From DATAFF01 sp963744915 (GTDB lineage Bacteria; Pseudomonadota; Alphaproteobacteria; Rhizobiales; Aestuariivirgaceae): DNA of 64,000 bases. Shown here piece by piece: positions 17,875 to 25,863 of the stretch. The notes below the pieces were generated by a model. The model made no database searches and was not told the DNA's origin. It was given only the letters and a program-made list of their open reading frames with translations. Made by a program: the position numbers and the translations under genes. Numbering within the stretch: the first letter of the stretch is position 1; each line of letters opens with the position of its first letter. The DNA lies in the NCBI GenBank assembly GCA_963744915.1, contig CAVUUY010000005.1, positions 49,476-113,475 on the forward strand, read 5' to 3'.

Positions 17875-19251
17875 TCAATCGACAGTTTCGACATCCGTCC
17901 CGATGAACTTGCCACGGGTATTGCGATAATTCCTTACCGGGTCGTAGGGCACGACGGCCAGATTGAGATCGCGCGCCGTCATCCGTCCGACCGAGGCGAT
18001 CAGCTGGTAACCGGCAATGATCCGATCACGCTCGGCGGTTGCCAGCAGCACCTGCGAATCGACCAGCTCCTGCTCGGCATCCAGTACGTCGAGAACCGTC
18101 CGGTTGCCGACGCGCATTTCCTGCTGAACGCCCGCGAGCGCCAAGCGGTTGGCCTCGACCTGAACCCTGGCGGCACGGATCGTCGCTGTCGCCGCGAGCA
18201 GCAGATTCCACGACCCGGTGACCTGCTCGCGAACCTGGCGGCGGGTATCGAGTATCTCGAGCGCCCGCTGGCTGGCGGTCTGCTTGGCCTCGCGGATCCG
18301 CGAATAAACCTGGCCTCCCTCGTAGATCGGCATGGCGATCTGCCCGAAGATGGCACCCTCCTGATTCCAACCGACCGCATCGCTCGGCTGTTGCTTGTGG
18401 GCATATTGGGCGTTGATTGATACTTCGGGAAGGAGCTCACCGCGGACCAGGTCGATATTGTACCGCGCCGCCTCTTCGTTGAAGGCGGCAGCAAGAACGT
18501 TGGGGTTGCCCCGATCGGCGGTGGCGAGGGCGGCATCGAGCGATGGCGGCGCCTGCTTCGACAGGGGTGGGAAGCGCAATGTGCCGGCGGCCTGGCCGAT
18601 GACGCGGGCGTAGAATGCCAGTGACGATGCCAGGTCGGATTGGGCGCGGGCGAGCGCGGCGCGCGACAGTGCAAGACGGGCGCGGGCCTGCGACACGTCG
18701 GTGCGGGTGTCCTCGCCGACCTTCAGCCGCTCCTCCGACGCATGCAATTGCGCCTTGAGAGCTGCGATATTCTTCTGTCGCAGGCCGAGAATGTTGCGGT
18801 CCCTGATCACGTTCATATAGGCGCTCGCGGCATCGAGCAGCACCTGCTGCTCGACGGCCAGCAGAGACTGCCGCCCGGCATTGACCACCGCCTCGGCACG
18901 GGCCGTGTCGCTCACGGTGCGAAATCCACGGAACACCGGTTGTGTGAGCCTGACAGCAGCACCGAGTGGCTGCCTGTCATGGCCCTTCCCGCGGTCCGAA
19001 TTCGCCCACGCGATCCCGGCATTGGCGTCGGCGACGATGACGGGACGCCAGCCTGACAGGGCCTGCGGCACGGCTTCGTCGGTGGCGCGCTGGCGGGCGC
19101 GTTCGGCGCGCAGCGCCGGATTGCCGGCATAGGCGAAGGCGAGCGCCTCGGCGATCGACACCGCCTCGGCGCCCCAGAGCGGCTGCGGGGCAACAGCAGT
19201 GGTGGACAGCATCAGCAGCGCTGCTCCAAGATTATTCCTCTTTGAGGGCAT
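17875..19251 (-). CDS. TolC-family outer membrane channel of the type I secretion system
   Basis: A 458-residue outer membrane efflux protein. A signal peptide (1-28, ending LWGAEA) precedes two outer-membrane-efflux repeats rich in alpha-helical heptads. Typical blocks are AYAGNPALRAERARQRA near the N-terminus, VFRGFRTVSDTARAEAVVNAGRQ in the first barrel region, and GNRTVLDVLDAEQELVDSQVLL near the C-terminus. It forms the outer duct for the exporter encoded directly upstream; its start overlaps the HlyD-type gene by 20 bases. Confidence 0.92.
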   Translation of the reverse strand: MPSKRNNLGAALLMLSTTAVAPQPLWGAEAVSIAEALAFAYAGNPALRAERARQRATDEAVPQALSGWRPVIVADANAGIAWANSDRGKGHDRQPLGAAVRLTQPVFRGFRTVSDTARAEAVVNAGRQSLLAVEQQVLLDAASAYMNVIRDRNILGLRQKNIAALKAQLHASEERLKVGEDTRTDVSQARARLALSRAALARAQSDLASSLAFYARVIGQAAGTLRFPPLSKQAPPSLDAALATADRGNPNVLAAAFNEEAARYNIDLVRGELLPEVSINAQYAHKQQPSDAVGWNQEGAIFGQIAMPIYEGGQVYSRIREAKQTASQRALEILDTRRQVREQVTGSWNLLLAATATIRAARVQVEANRLALAGVQQEMRVGNRTVLDVLDAEQELVDSQVLLATAERDRIIAGYQLIASVGRMTARDLNLAVVPYDPVRNYRNTRGKFIGTDVETVD

Positions 19252-20536
19252 GGGCGAAACTGTCCGTGAATGGCTGGATGAGATAGTCGAGCAGCGTTCG
19301 ATTGCCGGTGATTATCGCGACCTCGGTCGGCATTCCGGAATAAAGCTTGAGCTGAGGCAGGCGTTTGAGCTCGGCTTCGTCGACCCGCACCGTCGCGGTG
19401 AAGAACGGGTAGCCGGAGCGCTCATCGGTGAAGGCGTCGGCCGACACCCGGGTGACCTCGCCGTCGAGCGTCGGGGTGGTCCGCTGCTTGAAGGCGACGA
19501 AGCGGACATTGGCCTTGAGCCCGCGATGCACCACATCGATGTCGAGCGGCTGAATGCGGGCTTCGATGACGAGCTCGTCCTTGCTCGGCACGATGTCCAG
19601 CAACGGCCCGCCGGGCGAAATCACCTGGCCGGGGGCGAAGGCACGCATATTGAGGATGGTGCCTTCCTGGGGCGCCCTGATTTCGCTCCTCGCGACCTTG
19701 CTCGCTGCCTTGCGCAGCGCCTCCTCGATCTCGGCGCGCTGGCCTTGGACACTGCGCAGATCTTCCGAGACCTCCTTGGCATGGGCCGACATCAAGCCCT
19801 CGATCTGCAGCTCGGCTTCGCCGATCTGCTCCTTGAGCGCGGCAATGCGGCCGCGATTGCCGGCAAGGTCGCCCTTCAGCGCGGCGGCACGCCTTTCGAT
19901 TTCGAACACGCGCGATTTGCGCTCATAGCCCTTGGCCAGCAGCGATGTCGCATCCGTCAATTCGACATTCATCAATTCGATCTGACGCCCGAGCGACTGG
20001 TTCTGCTGCTCGGTCGCTGCGATCTGGCTGCGATACTGCTCGATGCGGGAGCGCCACACATCGCTTTGCTTGGCCAGGGTCGCCGCCTGGTCGGCCATGA
20101 TGCGCTGCTGTCCGGCTAGCGCGGCAAGGACCTTGGGATCGGCCGAGCGCGACTCGATCCTCTTCGGCAAGGTGATGGCATCCGCCCGGTCGCGCTGGGT
20201 GATCAGTCGCGCTTCCTGCGTCTCGAAATCGATCATGCGCTGGTCGAGAGCGTCATAATCGGCGGCAAACTCGGTGCCTTGCAGCCGCATCAGCAGCTGG
20301 TTCTCGCTGACATGGTCGCCGTCGCGCACCAGTATCTCCGAAACGATGCCACCGTCATAATGCTGAACGATCTTGACGTGGCTGCTCGCCTTGACGACGC
20401 CGGGGGCCATGGCGGCGCTCGTCAGCGGCGCCAGCGCCGCCCACAGCGCAAACGACCCGAGCCCGAATACGCAGATGCCGAGGCCTGCCGCGATATGGCG
20501 TTGAATCTCTGGACCACCGGTGATGCCGGACCTCAT
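19232..20536 (-). CDS. HlyD-family membrane fusion protein of the type I secretion system
   Basis: A 434-residue periplasmic adaptor (PrtE/AprE/HlyD type). It has one N-terminal anchor helix (GLGICVFGLGSFALWAALAPL), a lipoyl half (PGVVKASSHVKIVQHYDGG, EILVRDGDHVSENQLLMRL), a long coiled-coil hairpin (about residues 100-270) and the returning lipoyl and barrel region (EIRAPQEGTILNMRAFAPGQ). The last residues enter the conserved adaptor tail (LYSGMPTEVAII). It bridges the ABC exporter and the TolC channel and overlaps the exporter gene by 4 bases. Confidence 0.93.
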   Translation of the reverse strand: MRSGITGGPEIQRHIAAGLGICVFGLGSFALWAALAPLTSAAMAPGVVKASSHVKIVQHYDGGIVSEILVRDGDHVSENQLLMRLQGTEFAADYDALDQRMIDFETQEARLITQRDRADAITLPKRIESRSADPKVLAALAGQQRIMADQAATLAKQSDVWRSRIEQYRSQIAATEQQNQSLGRQIELMNVELTDATSLLAKGYERKSRVFEIERRAAALKGDLAGNRGRIAALKEQIGEAELQIEGLMSAHAKEVSEDLRSVQGQRAEIEEALRKAASKVARSEIRAPQEGTILNMRAFAPGQVISPGGPLLDIVPSKDELVIEARIQPLDIDVVHRGLKANVRFVAFKQRTTPTLDGEVTRVSADAFTDERSGYPFFTATVRVDEAELKRLPQLKLYSGMPTEVAIITGNRTLLDYLIQPFTDSFAHALKEE

Positions 20537-22908
20537 CGTATGCTCCTCACTTTGGCGGGTCCGCGCCGCGCCTGCCGCGGCATTGCAATCTCTGTCATCA
20601 CCTCGGCGCGTCCCCCGATCATGTCCAGGCGGCCGCCATTGAGAACGGCGATGCGGTCGGCATGATTGAGAAGCGCCGGGCGATGGGCGATGACGATCAC
20701 GGCAGAGCGGCGCCGCTTCAGCGACTCGATGGCTCGGCCGAGCGCTTCCTCGCCGGCGATATCGAGGTTGGCATTCGGCTCGTCGAGCACGAGGAGCACC
20801 GGCTCGCCGTAGATCGCCCGGGCCAGTGCGATGCGCTGCCGCTGACCACCCGACAAGGCCGAGCCCTGCTCGCCGATATCGGTGTCATAGCCCATCGGCA
20901 GCCGCAGGATCATCTCATGGATGCCCGCAAGATGCGCAGCTTCGATGACCTCGCTCGGAGTGCCGTCGGTCATCCGGGCAATGTTGCGGTAGACCGAGCC
21001 GGGAAACAGTTCGACATCCTGCGGCAGATAGCCGATATGGCGGCCGAACTGGCGGCGGTCGAGGCTGCTGACCTCGGCGCCGTCGAGCCTGATCGCGCCC
21101 GCCTGCGGCCGTGCCAGGCCGACGATCAACCGTGCCAGGGTCGATTTTCCGGCGGCCGAAGGTCCGGTTATTGCCAGGACCTCGCCAGGTCGCGCTTCCA
21201 GCGTGAGACCGCGCAGCACCGGCTCGGGACTTCCTGGCGGGCAATAGGTCACGCCCTCGATCGTCAGGTGGCCGGTGGGCCGCGGCAACGCCATGGCGGG
21301 AACCTGAAGCGGTCGCTGCCGCAGCAATTCGCACAACCGGTACCAGGCATTTCGCGCCGCAACGGTGTGCTTCCAGGTGCCGATCGACTGTTCGAGGGGA
21401 GCCAGAGCGCGCCCCATGATGATCGATGCCGCAATCATTCCTCCAGCGGTGAGCTGGTGATCGAGGACCAGCAGCGCTCCGGCTCCGAGCACGTTCACCT
21501 GCAGCACCAACCGGAGAAATTTGGACGTGGCGCTGATCATGCCGCCGCGATCGCTTGCCATCTCGCCTTGCGCGATCGCCTCCTTGTTCAGGCCACGCCA
21601 CAGCTTCGCCAAAGCCGGCCCCATGCCCATGCTGTGAATGACTTCGGCGTTGCGAAAGGTGGATTCGGCATGGCGCAAGCCTGACGCCGAGGCAGCCTTG
21701 GCCTGCTTGAGTGGGCCGGCTGTGAAGCGGTCGGTGGCGTAGGCGAGGCCGACCAGCAGGATCGCACCGGTGAGGGCGATGTGTCCGAGATAGGGGTTCA
21801 GCAGGTAGACCATTCCGAGATAGACCGGAACCCAGGGGGTATCGAACAGCGCCAAAATTCCGGGCGTGCTCAAGAAGCCTCTGATCGTTGCGAGATCGCG
21901 CAGAGCTTCGGTGCGGTACGATCGCCCGGTCACCGCGTTGTCCAGTCCCTTGAGATAGACCGAGGACGACAGCGACCGTTCGACCCAGCTGCCGACGCGG
22001 CCGAGTATGCGTGAACGGATCATGTCGAGCGTGCCGAGGATTGCTACCGCCAGAATGGCGATGACGGTCAGGTAGAGCAGTGTCTCGCGGCTTTGGCCGG
22101 ACAGCACCCGGTCGAATATCTGCATCATGTAAAGAGAGGTGGTCAGCATCAGCAGATTGATGATCAGGCTGAAGGCACCGACGCCGATGAAGGCACCGCG
22201 GGCGCGCCTCATCACATGGCTCGGCATGTCGACGATCTGCGGTTCGGGCCGGCGCTGGCGACGCCTTCCGACGACCTTGGACAGCGGCGAGCGAGGCAGC
22301 ATGGCGGCGATCGCGCCGGCGCGGCCCGGCAGGATCCAGACCATCGCCACACCCGCGGCAATCGCGGTGGCCAGCAGCAGCCCGTACACCTTCAGGATCG
22401 ATGCCGCCCCGACAGCGAAATTGAGCTCCTTGACCACGCCGAGCGCGACGACGAAGTACCAGCTCACGGCCGATATGGCGGCAACGGCGATCACCCCGGA
22501 GCGCTCGAGGAGCTGGAGGGAGGCAAAGAACGGTCTCCCCCTGTTGCGCATCACTGCCGGCAGGCAGGACCTCTCCACCACGATGCCATTGATGGTCAGC
22601 AGGACCACGATCAGGATCTTGGCGTGGAGCTTCGGATTGGCGAGGAGATGCGGATCGTAGAACGCATAATACAGGAGAAAGCCGAGGCCGGACAGCCACA
22701 GCAATGCAAGACCGATCCTGACAAGAGGCGTCAGCAGCTCGATCAGCTTGACATCGAAGCTGTTGATGCGGCGGCCCAGAAGCAGCGTCGCCAGACGGAG
22801 ATCGAGGATCAGCACGGAGCCGACAGAGATCGCAACGCCGATAAGATGCGCGAGCAGCAGTGGCGACTTGGACATGGCAACAACCCACCGGTTCGGGATC
22901 CATCGCAA
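20533..22908 (-). CDS. Type I secretion ABC exporter with extra N-terminal membrane domain
   Basis: A 791-residue PrtD-type permease-ATPase; family members are usually about 550-720 residues. Residues about 240-510 form the exporter membrane domain, and about 560-780 the ATPase, with Walker A GPSAAGKST, signature LSGGQRQRIALARAI, Walker B LLVLDEPNANLD and switch His VIVIAHRPA. The first 210 residues are additional: about five helices starting with LLLAHLIGVAISVGSVLILD and including KLHAKILIVVLLTING. These resemble free-standing small membrane proteins with conserved His residues, not the C39-like domain of HlyB. A basic linker (VVGRRRQRRPEPQ) joins the parts. Start may be 22908 or ATG 22875. 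Confidence 0.88.
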   Translation of the reverse strand: MRWIPNRWVVAMSKSPLLLAHLIGVAISVGSVLILDLRLATLLLGRRINSFDVKLIELLTPLVRIGLALLWLSGLGFLLYYAFYDPHLLANPKLHAKILIVVLLTINGIVVERSCLPAVMRNRGRPFFASLQLLERSGVIAVAAISAVSWYFVVALGVVKELNFAVGAASILKVYGLLLATAIAAGVAMVWILPGRAGAIAAMLPRSPLSKVVGRRRQRRPEPQIVDMPSHVMRRARGAFIGVGAFSLIINLLMLTTSLYMMQIFDRVLSGQSRETLLYLTVIAILAVAILGTLDMIRSRILGRVGSWVERSLSSSVYLKGLDNAVTGRSYRTEALRDLATIRGFLSTPGILALFDTPWVPVYLGMVYLLNPYLGHIALTGAILLVGLAYATDRFTAGPLKQAKAASASGLRHAESTFRNAEVIHSMGMGPALAKLWRGLNKEAIAQGEMASDRGGMISATSKFLRLVLQVNVLGAGALLVLDHQLTAGGMIAASIIMGRALAPLEQSIGTWKHTVAARNAWYRLCELLRQRPLQVPAMALPRPTGHLTIEGVTYCPPGSPEPVLRGLTLEARPGEVLAITGPSAAGKSTLARLIVGLARPQAGAIRLDGAEVSSLDRRQFGRHIGYLPQDVELFPGSVYRNIARMTDGTPSEVIEAAHLAGIHEMILRLPMGYDTDIGEQGSALSGGQRQRIALARAIYGEPVLLVLDEPNANLDIAGEEALGRAIESLKRRRSAVIVIAHRPALLNHADRIAVLNGGRLDMIGGRAEVMTEIAMPRQARRGPAKVRSIR

Positions 22909-22939
22909 GGATGGAGATCCGCGCGCAAACTCTCCCTTC

Positions 22940-22968
22940 GGCAGCGCCCTCTTGCCGGGGGCGCTGCC
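22940..22968. promoter_or_regulatory. Intercistronic hairpin between the RTX and exporter genes
   Basis: GGCAGCGCCC (22940-22949) and GGGCGCTGCC (22959-22968) are perfect 10-base arms with a 9-base loop. It lies between the RTX stop and the exporter start on the same strand and has no T-run. It could be a partial terminator or an mRNA-stabilising stem giving more substrate than exporter. Confidence 0.5.
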
Positions 22969-23009
22969 TGGATTAGGGATGGTTAATCAAGCTGGAAACG
23001 TCGGGGCGC

Positions 23010-24026
23010 TCAGGTCATTTCCATGTGATGACCGCCATCGCCGGCGCCGCCCACAAGAACACCGTCGTCCTCGAACATGTGGGGCCCTTCGGCCAGCGTG
23101 TCGTATGCCCCGTAGGTCACACCGGCGTCGAGATGCACGTCATTGGCGGTGACGAGATCGCCGAGCACCTTGATCGTTCCGAGGTCGTCGCCATTGTGGG
23201 CTCCGGCGCCCTGGTTGGAGTAGAGTGTGATCAGGCTGTAATCGTCCACGCCATCGCCATTGGAATCGCCATAGGTGATGTCGCGCATGCCGATGGTGTG
23301 ACCGGCGACCTCGATCGTGTCGCCGGCGGCTCGATTGAAGTCGAGAATAACATCGTCGCCGATGCTTTCTACCCAGTGATCGTGCACGGCATTGTTCTCG
23401 CCGGTGACACCCGCCCAGTCGATCGTGCCATCGGCGTTGACATGCTTGGCAACGATTTCCTCCCGACCGTTGAGCGTCAGCTCGAACCGGAAGCGGTCGG
23501 CCCCGGTGCCGCCCTGCAGGATGTCGTCAGAGGCGTTGAAGGGCTCGCCTCCGAAGACTTGGACGCCACCCTGCGCCGCCGGTGTCTCGCCCGCATCGGA
23601 GCGGCTGAGAAGCGTGTCGTTGCCGATTCCGGCCTTCATCGAGTCGGAGCCGAAGCCGCCGACAAGCAGGTCATCGCCGCCACCGCCCTTCAGCTTGTCG
23701 TTACCCGAGCCACCCCACAGGGTATCGTTCTCGGCTCCGCCGAAAAGCACATCGTTGCCCGCCTTGCCGGCAATGGCATCGGCGCCACCACGCCCGATCA
23801 TCACGTCGCGCGAGGTCGCACCAAGCAGATGGTCATGGCCGGATGTCCCCATGTCGTTGCCATGCGAGGACGAGTGACTCACGGCATGGCGCATCGCCGC
23901 GAGTCCGGAAGCAGAATTTGGGTTCAAGGCAGAATGTGCGTTCAAGCCGGAATGTGCGTTCAAGCCAGAATATGCGTTCAAGCCAGAATGAGCGTCGAAT
24001 AATGAGTGGAGCCTGTGCGGCTTCAT
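23010..24026 (-). CDS. RTX (hemolysin-type Ca-binding) secreted protein
   Basis: About 338 residues from ATG 24026. This start follows GAGGGG by 6 bases; ATG 24044 lacks such a site. Residues about 65-145 hold seven consecutive nonapeptides of the GGxGxDxLx type (GKAGNDVLF, GGAENDTLW, GGSGNDKLK, GGGGDDLLV and relatives), which form a Ca-binding beta roll once outside the cell. The protein has no signal peptide, as expected for type I export with a C-terminal signal. Between residues about 10 and 40 is a six-residue repeat (AHSGLN, AYSGLN). Function of the mature domain is unknown. The exporter genes follow on the same strand, so this is their likely substrate. Confidence 0.87.
   Translation of the reverse strand: MKPHRLHSLFDAHSGLNAYSGLNAHSGLNAHSALNPNSASGLAAMRHAVSHSSSHGNDMGTSGHDHLLGATSRDVMIGRGGADAIAGKAGNDVLFGGAENDTLWGGSGNDKLKGGGGDDLLVGGFGSDSMKAGIGNDTLLSRSDAGETPAAQGGVQVFGGEPFNASDDILQGGTGADRFRFELTLNGREEIVAKHVNADGTIDWAGVTGENNAVHDHWVESIGDDVILDFNRAAGDTIEVAGHTIGMRDITYGDSNGDGVDDYSLITLYSNQGAGAHNGDDLGTIKVLGDLVTANDVHLDAGVTYGAYDTLAEGPHMFEDDGVLVGGAGDGGHHMEMT
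23911..24000 (-). repeat. Five tandem 18-bp units inside the RTX gene
   Basis: Units at 23911, 23929, 23947, 23965 and 23983 share the pattern xxxGAATxTGCGTTCAAG with a few changes. Each encodes six residues of the form A-(H/Y)-S-G-L-N on the minus strand. The copy number is likely to vary between strains, as in other in-frame minisatellites. Confidence 0.85.
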
Positions 24027-24148
24027 CACGATCCCCTCTTCCATCGATGAGCCGCCCTGACGCTCGTTCTGACGGTCAATGACGGCTGGTTTATGACCCG
24101 CCCCGGACCATCTCTGGGCGCTCGATTGCACGGGGGATGGCGGTATCT

Positions 24149-24400
24149 TTAAAACGATTGACCGTTCCTGAAGGACTGATCTCGATCAAGATCACTGCGG
24201 CGCGACCACCAATGGGCCAGGCTGTCCGGCACTGGATCTGGCTCGTTCGGCTTCTCTCGCCTTCTTAGGGCGGAATTGATCGTCCCCTGGGTCATGCGCC
24301 GGCCGCACACGGTGCAAATCACCCATGCTGCCGCCAGCTCATGCCATTCGCGAGGCGAACCGATTTTGCACAGCGGGCAGAAGACGTGGACGGTGGACAT
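24149..24400 (-). CDS. Small protein with two CxxC pairs (zinc-ribbon-like)
   Basis: An 83-residue protein with FCPLCKIGSPREWHELAAAW followed by ICTVCGRRM, so four Cys spaced as in a short zinc ribbon, then a polar Arg- and Asp-rich tail. GAGGTG lies 5 bases before ATG 24400. I do not recognise a named family; it may bind nucleic acid or a protein partner. It is a single gene with more than 200 bases free on its upstream side. Confidence 0.6.
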   Translation of the reverse strand: MSTVHVFCPLCKIGSPREWHELAAAWVICTVCGRRMTQGTINSALRRREKPNEPDPVPDSLAHWWSRRSDLDRDQSFRNGQSF

Positions 24401-24632
24401 GAAGGCACCTCATCGCCGCTCGCGGACTGACCCTGGAGCGACTTCGACCAGGACGGACTGCTCAATTGAAAGGATCGAGGCGACAAGGGCCAATCCGGTG
24501 CCGACAGAAAGGTTCCACATTTTTGTCCGGTTTCGTACGATTTCTGTGCATGCATGGATTTATGAGACTTTTCGGCCAAAAAAATCCCAAACCCTCAATT
24601 GGATTCCAGGGTCTCGAGCTCAGTTTTGCGTT

Positions 24633-25037
24633 TCAGGCGAGATGCTCCATCTCCTGATCGTTGGCAAATAGCGTCCAGGAATGCCGCCGCGACTCGTAGA
24701 CGGAATGGCGCGGGGGTGGGAAGTCCGGGTCGGCAAAGGCTCCCGCCGCGACGGCGATGAGGTCGGGAGCGATGCCGAGTTCCCAATAAACCGTCGTACC
24801 GCAATGCGGGCAAAAATGCGCCGTGATCGGCTTGCCGCTGTCGCCGGTCCGAACGAACTGCGCTTCGTCGCCGCCGATGTCGCTGACCTGGCTGCGCGGG
24901 AAGCGCGCCTGATAGCCGAAGGCACTGCCGGTGCGCCGCTGGCAGGCATTGCAGTGGCAGACCGAGATCCTGACGGGGTCGCCATGGCAGGTCAGATGAA
25001 GTTGCCCGCAGGCACATGAAGCTTTTCGCGCCGTCAT
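24633..25037 (-). CDS. GFA/CENP-V domain protein
   Basis: A 134-residue glutathione-dependent formaldehyde-activating (GFA) type protein. The zinc Cys residues appear in order: CACGQLHLTCHGDP, VCHCNACQRRTGSAF and HFCPHCGTTVYWE. This is the beta-tent GFA fold. Some members bind S-hydroxymethyl glutathione or catalyse glutathione-adduct turnover, but for most the substrate is unknown. The start region overlaps that of a divergent open frame, but the NepR-like gene itself starts 130 bases away on the plus strand. Confidence 0.9.
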   Translation of the reverse strand: MTARKASCACGQLHLTCHGDPVRISVCHCNACQRRTGSAFGYQARFPRSQVSDIGGDEAQFVRTGDSGKPITAHFCPHCGTTVYWELGIAPDLIAVAAGAFADPDFPPPRHSVYESRRHSWTLFANDQEMEHLA

Positions 25038-25168
25038 TCCTGTCCTCCGGTCCGTCGTGGGGCCTAGCGCCCGCCCATATCATTGAACGATTGCCGGCGC
25101 CATGCGTTTATGAAAGGTGCGGCGGGCCGGGCAACCTTGGAGACCGAACCACGGCGCGACGAGGATTT

Positions 25169-25411
25169 ATGGCAAGCAGGTCGATGCGCTCACTTGACTT
25201 CACCATGACAGGATCGATCGGAAGCCGATGGCGGGCGCTGTTGGACGATACGGTCGTCCCGATGCCGGAGCGGCTGACCGTATTGCTCGAGGAAATTGAA
25301 GGTGGCCCGAAGAGCGGCGCCGCGAACCACGATCAGAGAAGCGAATTGAAACCATCATCGGCTTCGCAACGAAGACGGATGGGTCGCAAGGAAGCAGCGG
25401 ATAGAAAATAA
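25169..25411 (+). CDS. NepR-like anti-sigma factor
   Basis: About 80 residues from ATG 25169, which has GAGG 4-5 bases upstream. The centre reads IGSRWRALLDDTVVPMPERL followed by TVLLEEIEGG. This matches the two-helix NepR core (IGxxLRxxYDxVxxxPxPDRxxxLLxxL), which holds the EcfG sigma factor and is released by phosphorylated PhyR. The tail is polar and Arg/Lys rich. No ecfG or phyR gene is in this window, so it is an orphan copy. The open frame continues upstream to 25016 without similarity. Confidence 0.65.
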   Translation: MASRSMRSLDFTMTGSIGSRWRALLDDTVVPMPERLTVLLEEIEGGPKSGAANHDQRSELKPSSASQRRRMGRKEAADRK

Positions 25412-25416
25412 AGGCG

Positions 25417-25438
25417 CCCCTCCCTTGAAAGGGAGGGG
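25417..25438. terminator. Bidirectional terminator hairpin
   Basis: CCCCTCCCTT (25417-25426) and AAGGGAGGGG (25429-25438) form a 10-base stem, most likely with a TGAA-type tetraloop. It lies between the convergent NepR-like and DUF1344 genes. On the minus strand the stem is followed by a T-rich run (CGCCTTTATTTTC), so it should end the DUF1344 transcript. Confidence 0.7.
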
Positions 25439-25475
25439 ATAGTCTGGCCGATTGGCGCGGATGGATGCTCCGGGC

Positions 25476-25739
25476 CTACAGGCGCGTGGTGACATCGGAG
25501 GCCTTCATCCGGCTGCCCTTCCTCTCGTAGGACACCGTGACCTTCTCGCCGACCTTCAGCTTCTTGAAGTCGTAGGTCTTCGGTAGGCTGAACGTCTCGC
25601 CGGAGGCCAGATGGATCTCATGCTTGACAGCATTGATCGATTTGATTTCGCCCGATTTGGACAGGGGCGCGGCATAGGCAGCCGGACTCGCCAGCACGCC
25701 GGCAAGAACGACGAGGGGGGCGATACGTCTGAACGACAT
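25476..25739 (-). CDS. DUF1344 small secreted protein
   Basis: An 87-residue protein with a signal peptide (MSFRRIAPLVVLAGVLASPA, cleaved near AYA) and a small beta-rich DUF1344 domain: KSGEIKSINAVKHEIHLASG, then KLKVGEKVTVSYER. The domain resembles a short OB-like barrel and is common in the Rhizobiales; function is unknown. It is downstream of the two-component genes on the same strand, with a gap of about 120 bases. Confidence 0.85.
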   Translation of the reverse strand: MSFRRIAPLVVLAGVLASPAAYAAPLSKSGEIKSINAVKHEIHLASGETFSLPKTYDFKKLKVGEKVTVSYERKGSRMKASDVTTRL

Positions 25740-25863
25740 GGGGATGTCTCCTGTTGGCTCAAATGAAGACCCGTGAAGGGCCTCCCGAACATCACCATAA
25801 TGGCCGCAACCGCATTACCGGGTGTTGGCCGCCCTTTTACAAGTTCGTAAGAGCGCGCCCGCG

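Noticed and set aside
20915..22903. A 662-codon minus-strand frame inside the exporter gene
   Set aside because: Shifted-frame shadow of the ABC exporter; composition is Arg/His-rich and lacks ATPase motifs.
23911..24000. Tandem repeats as a CRISPR array
   Set aside because: The 18-base units have no spacers between them and keep the reading frame of the RTX protein.
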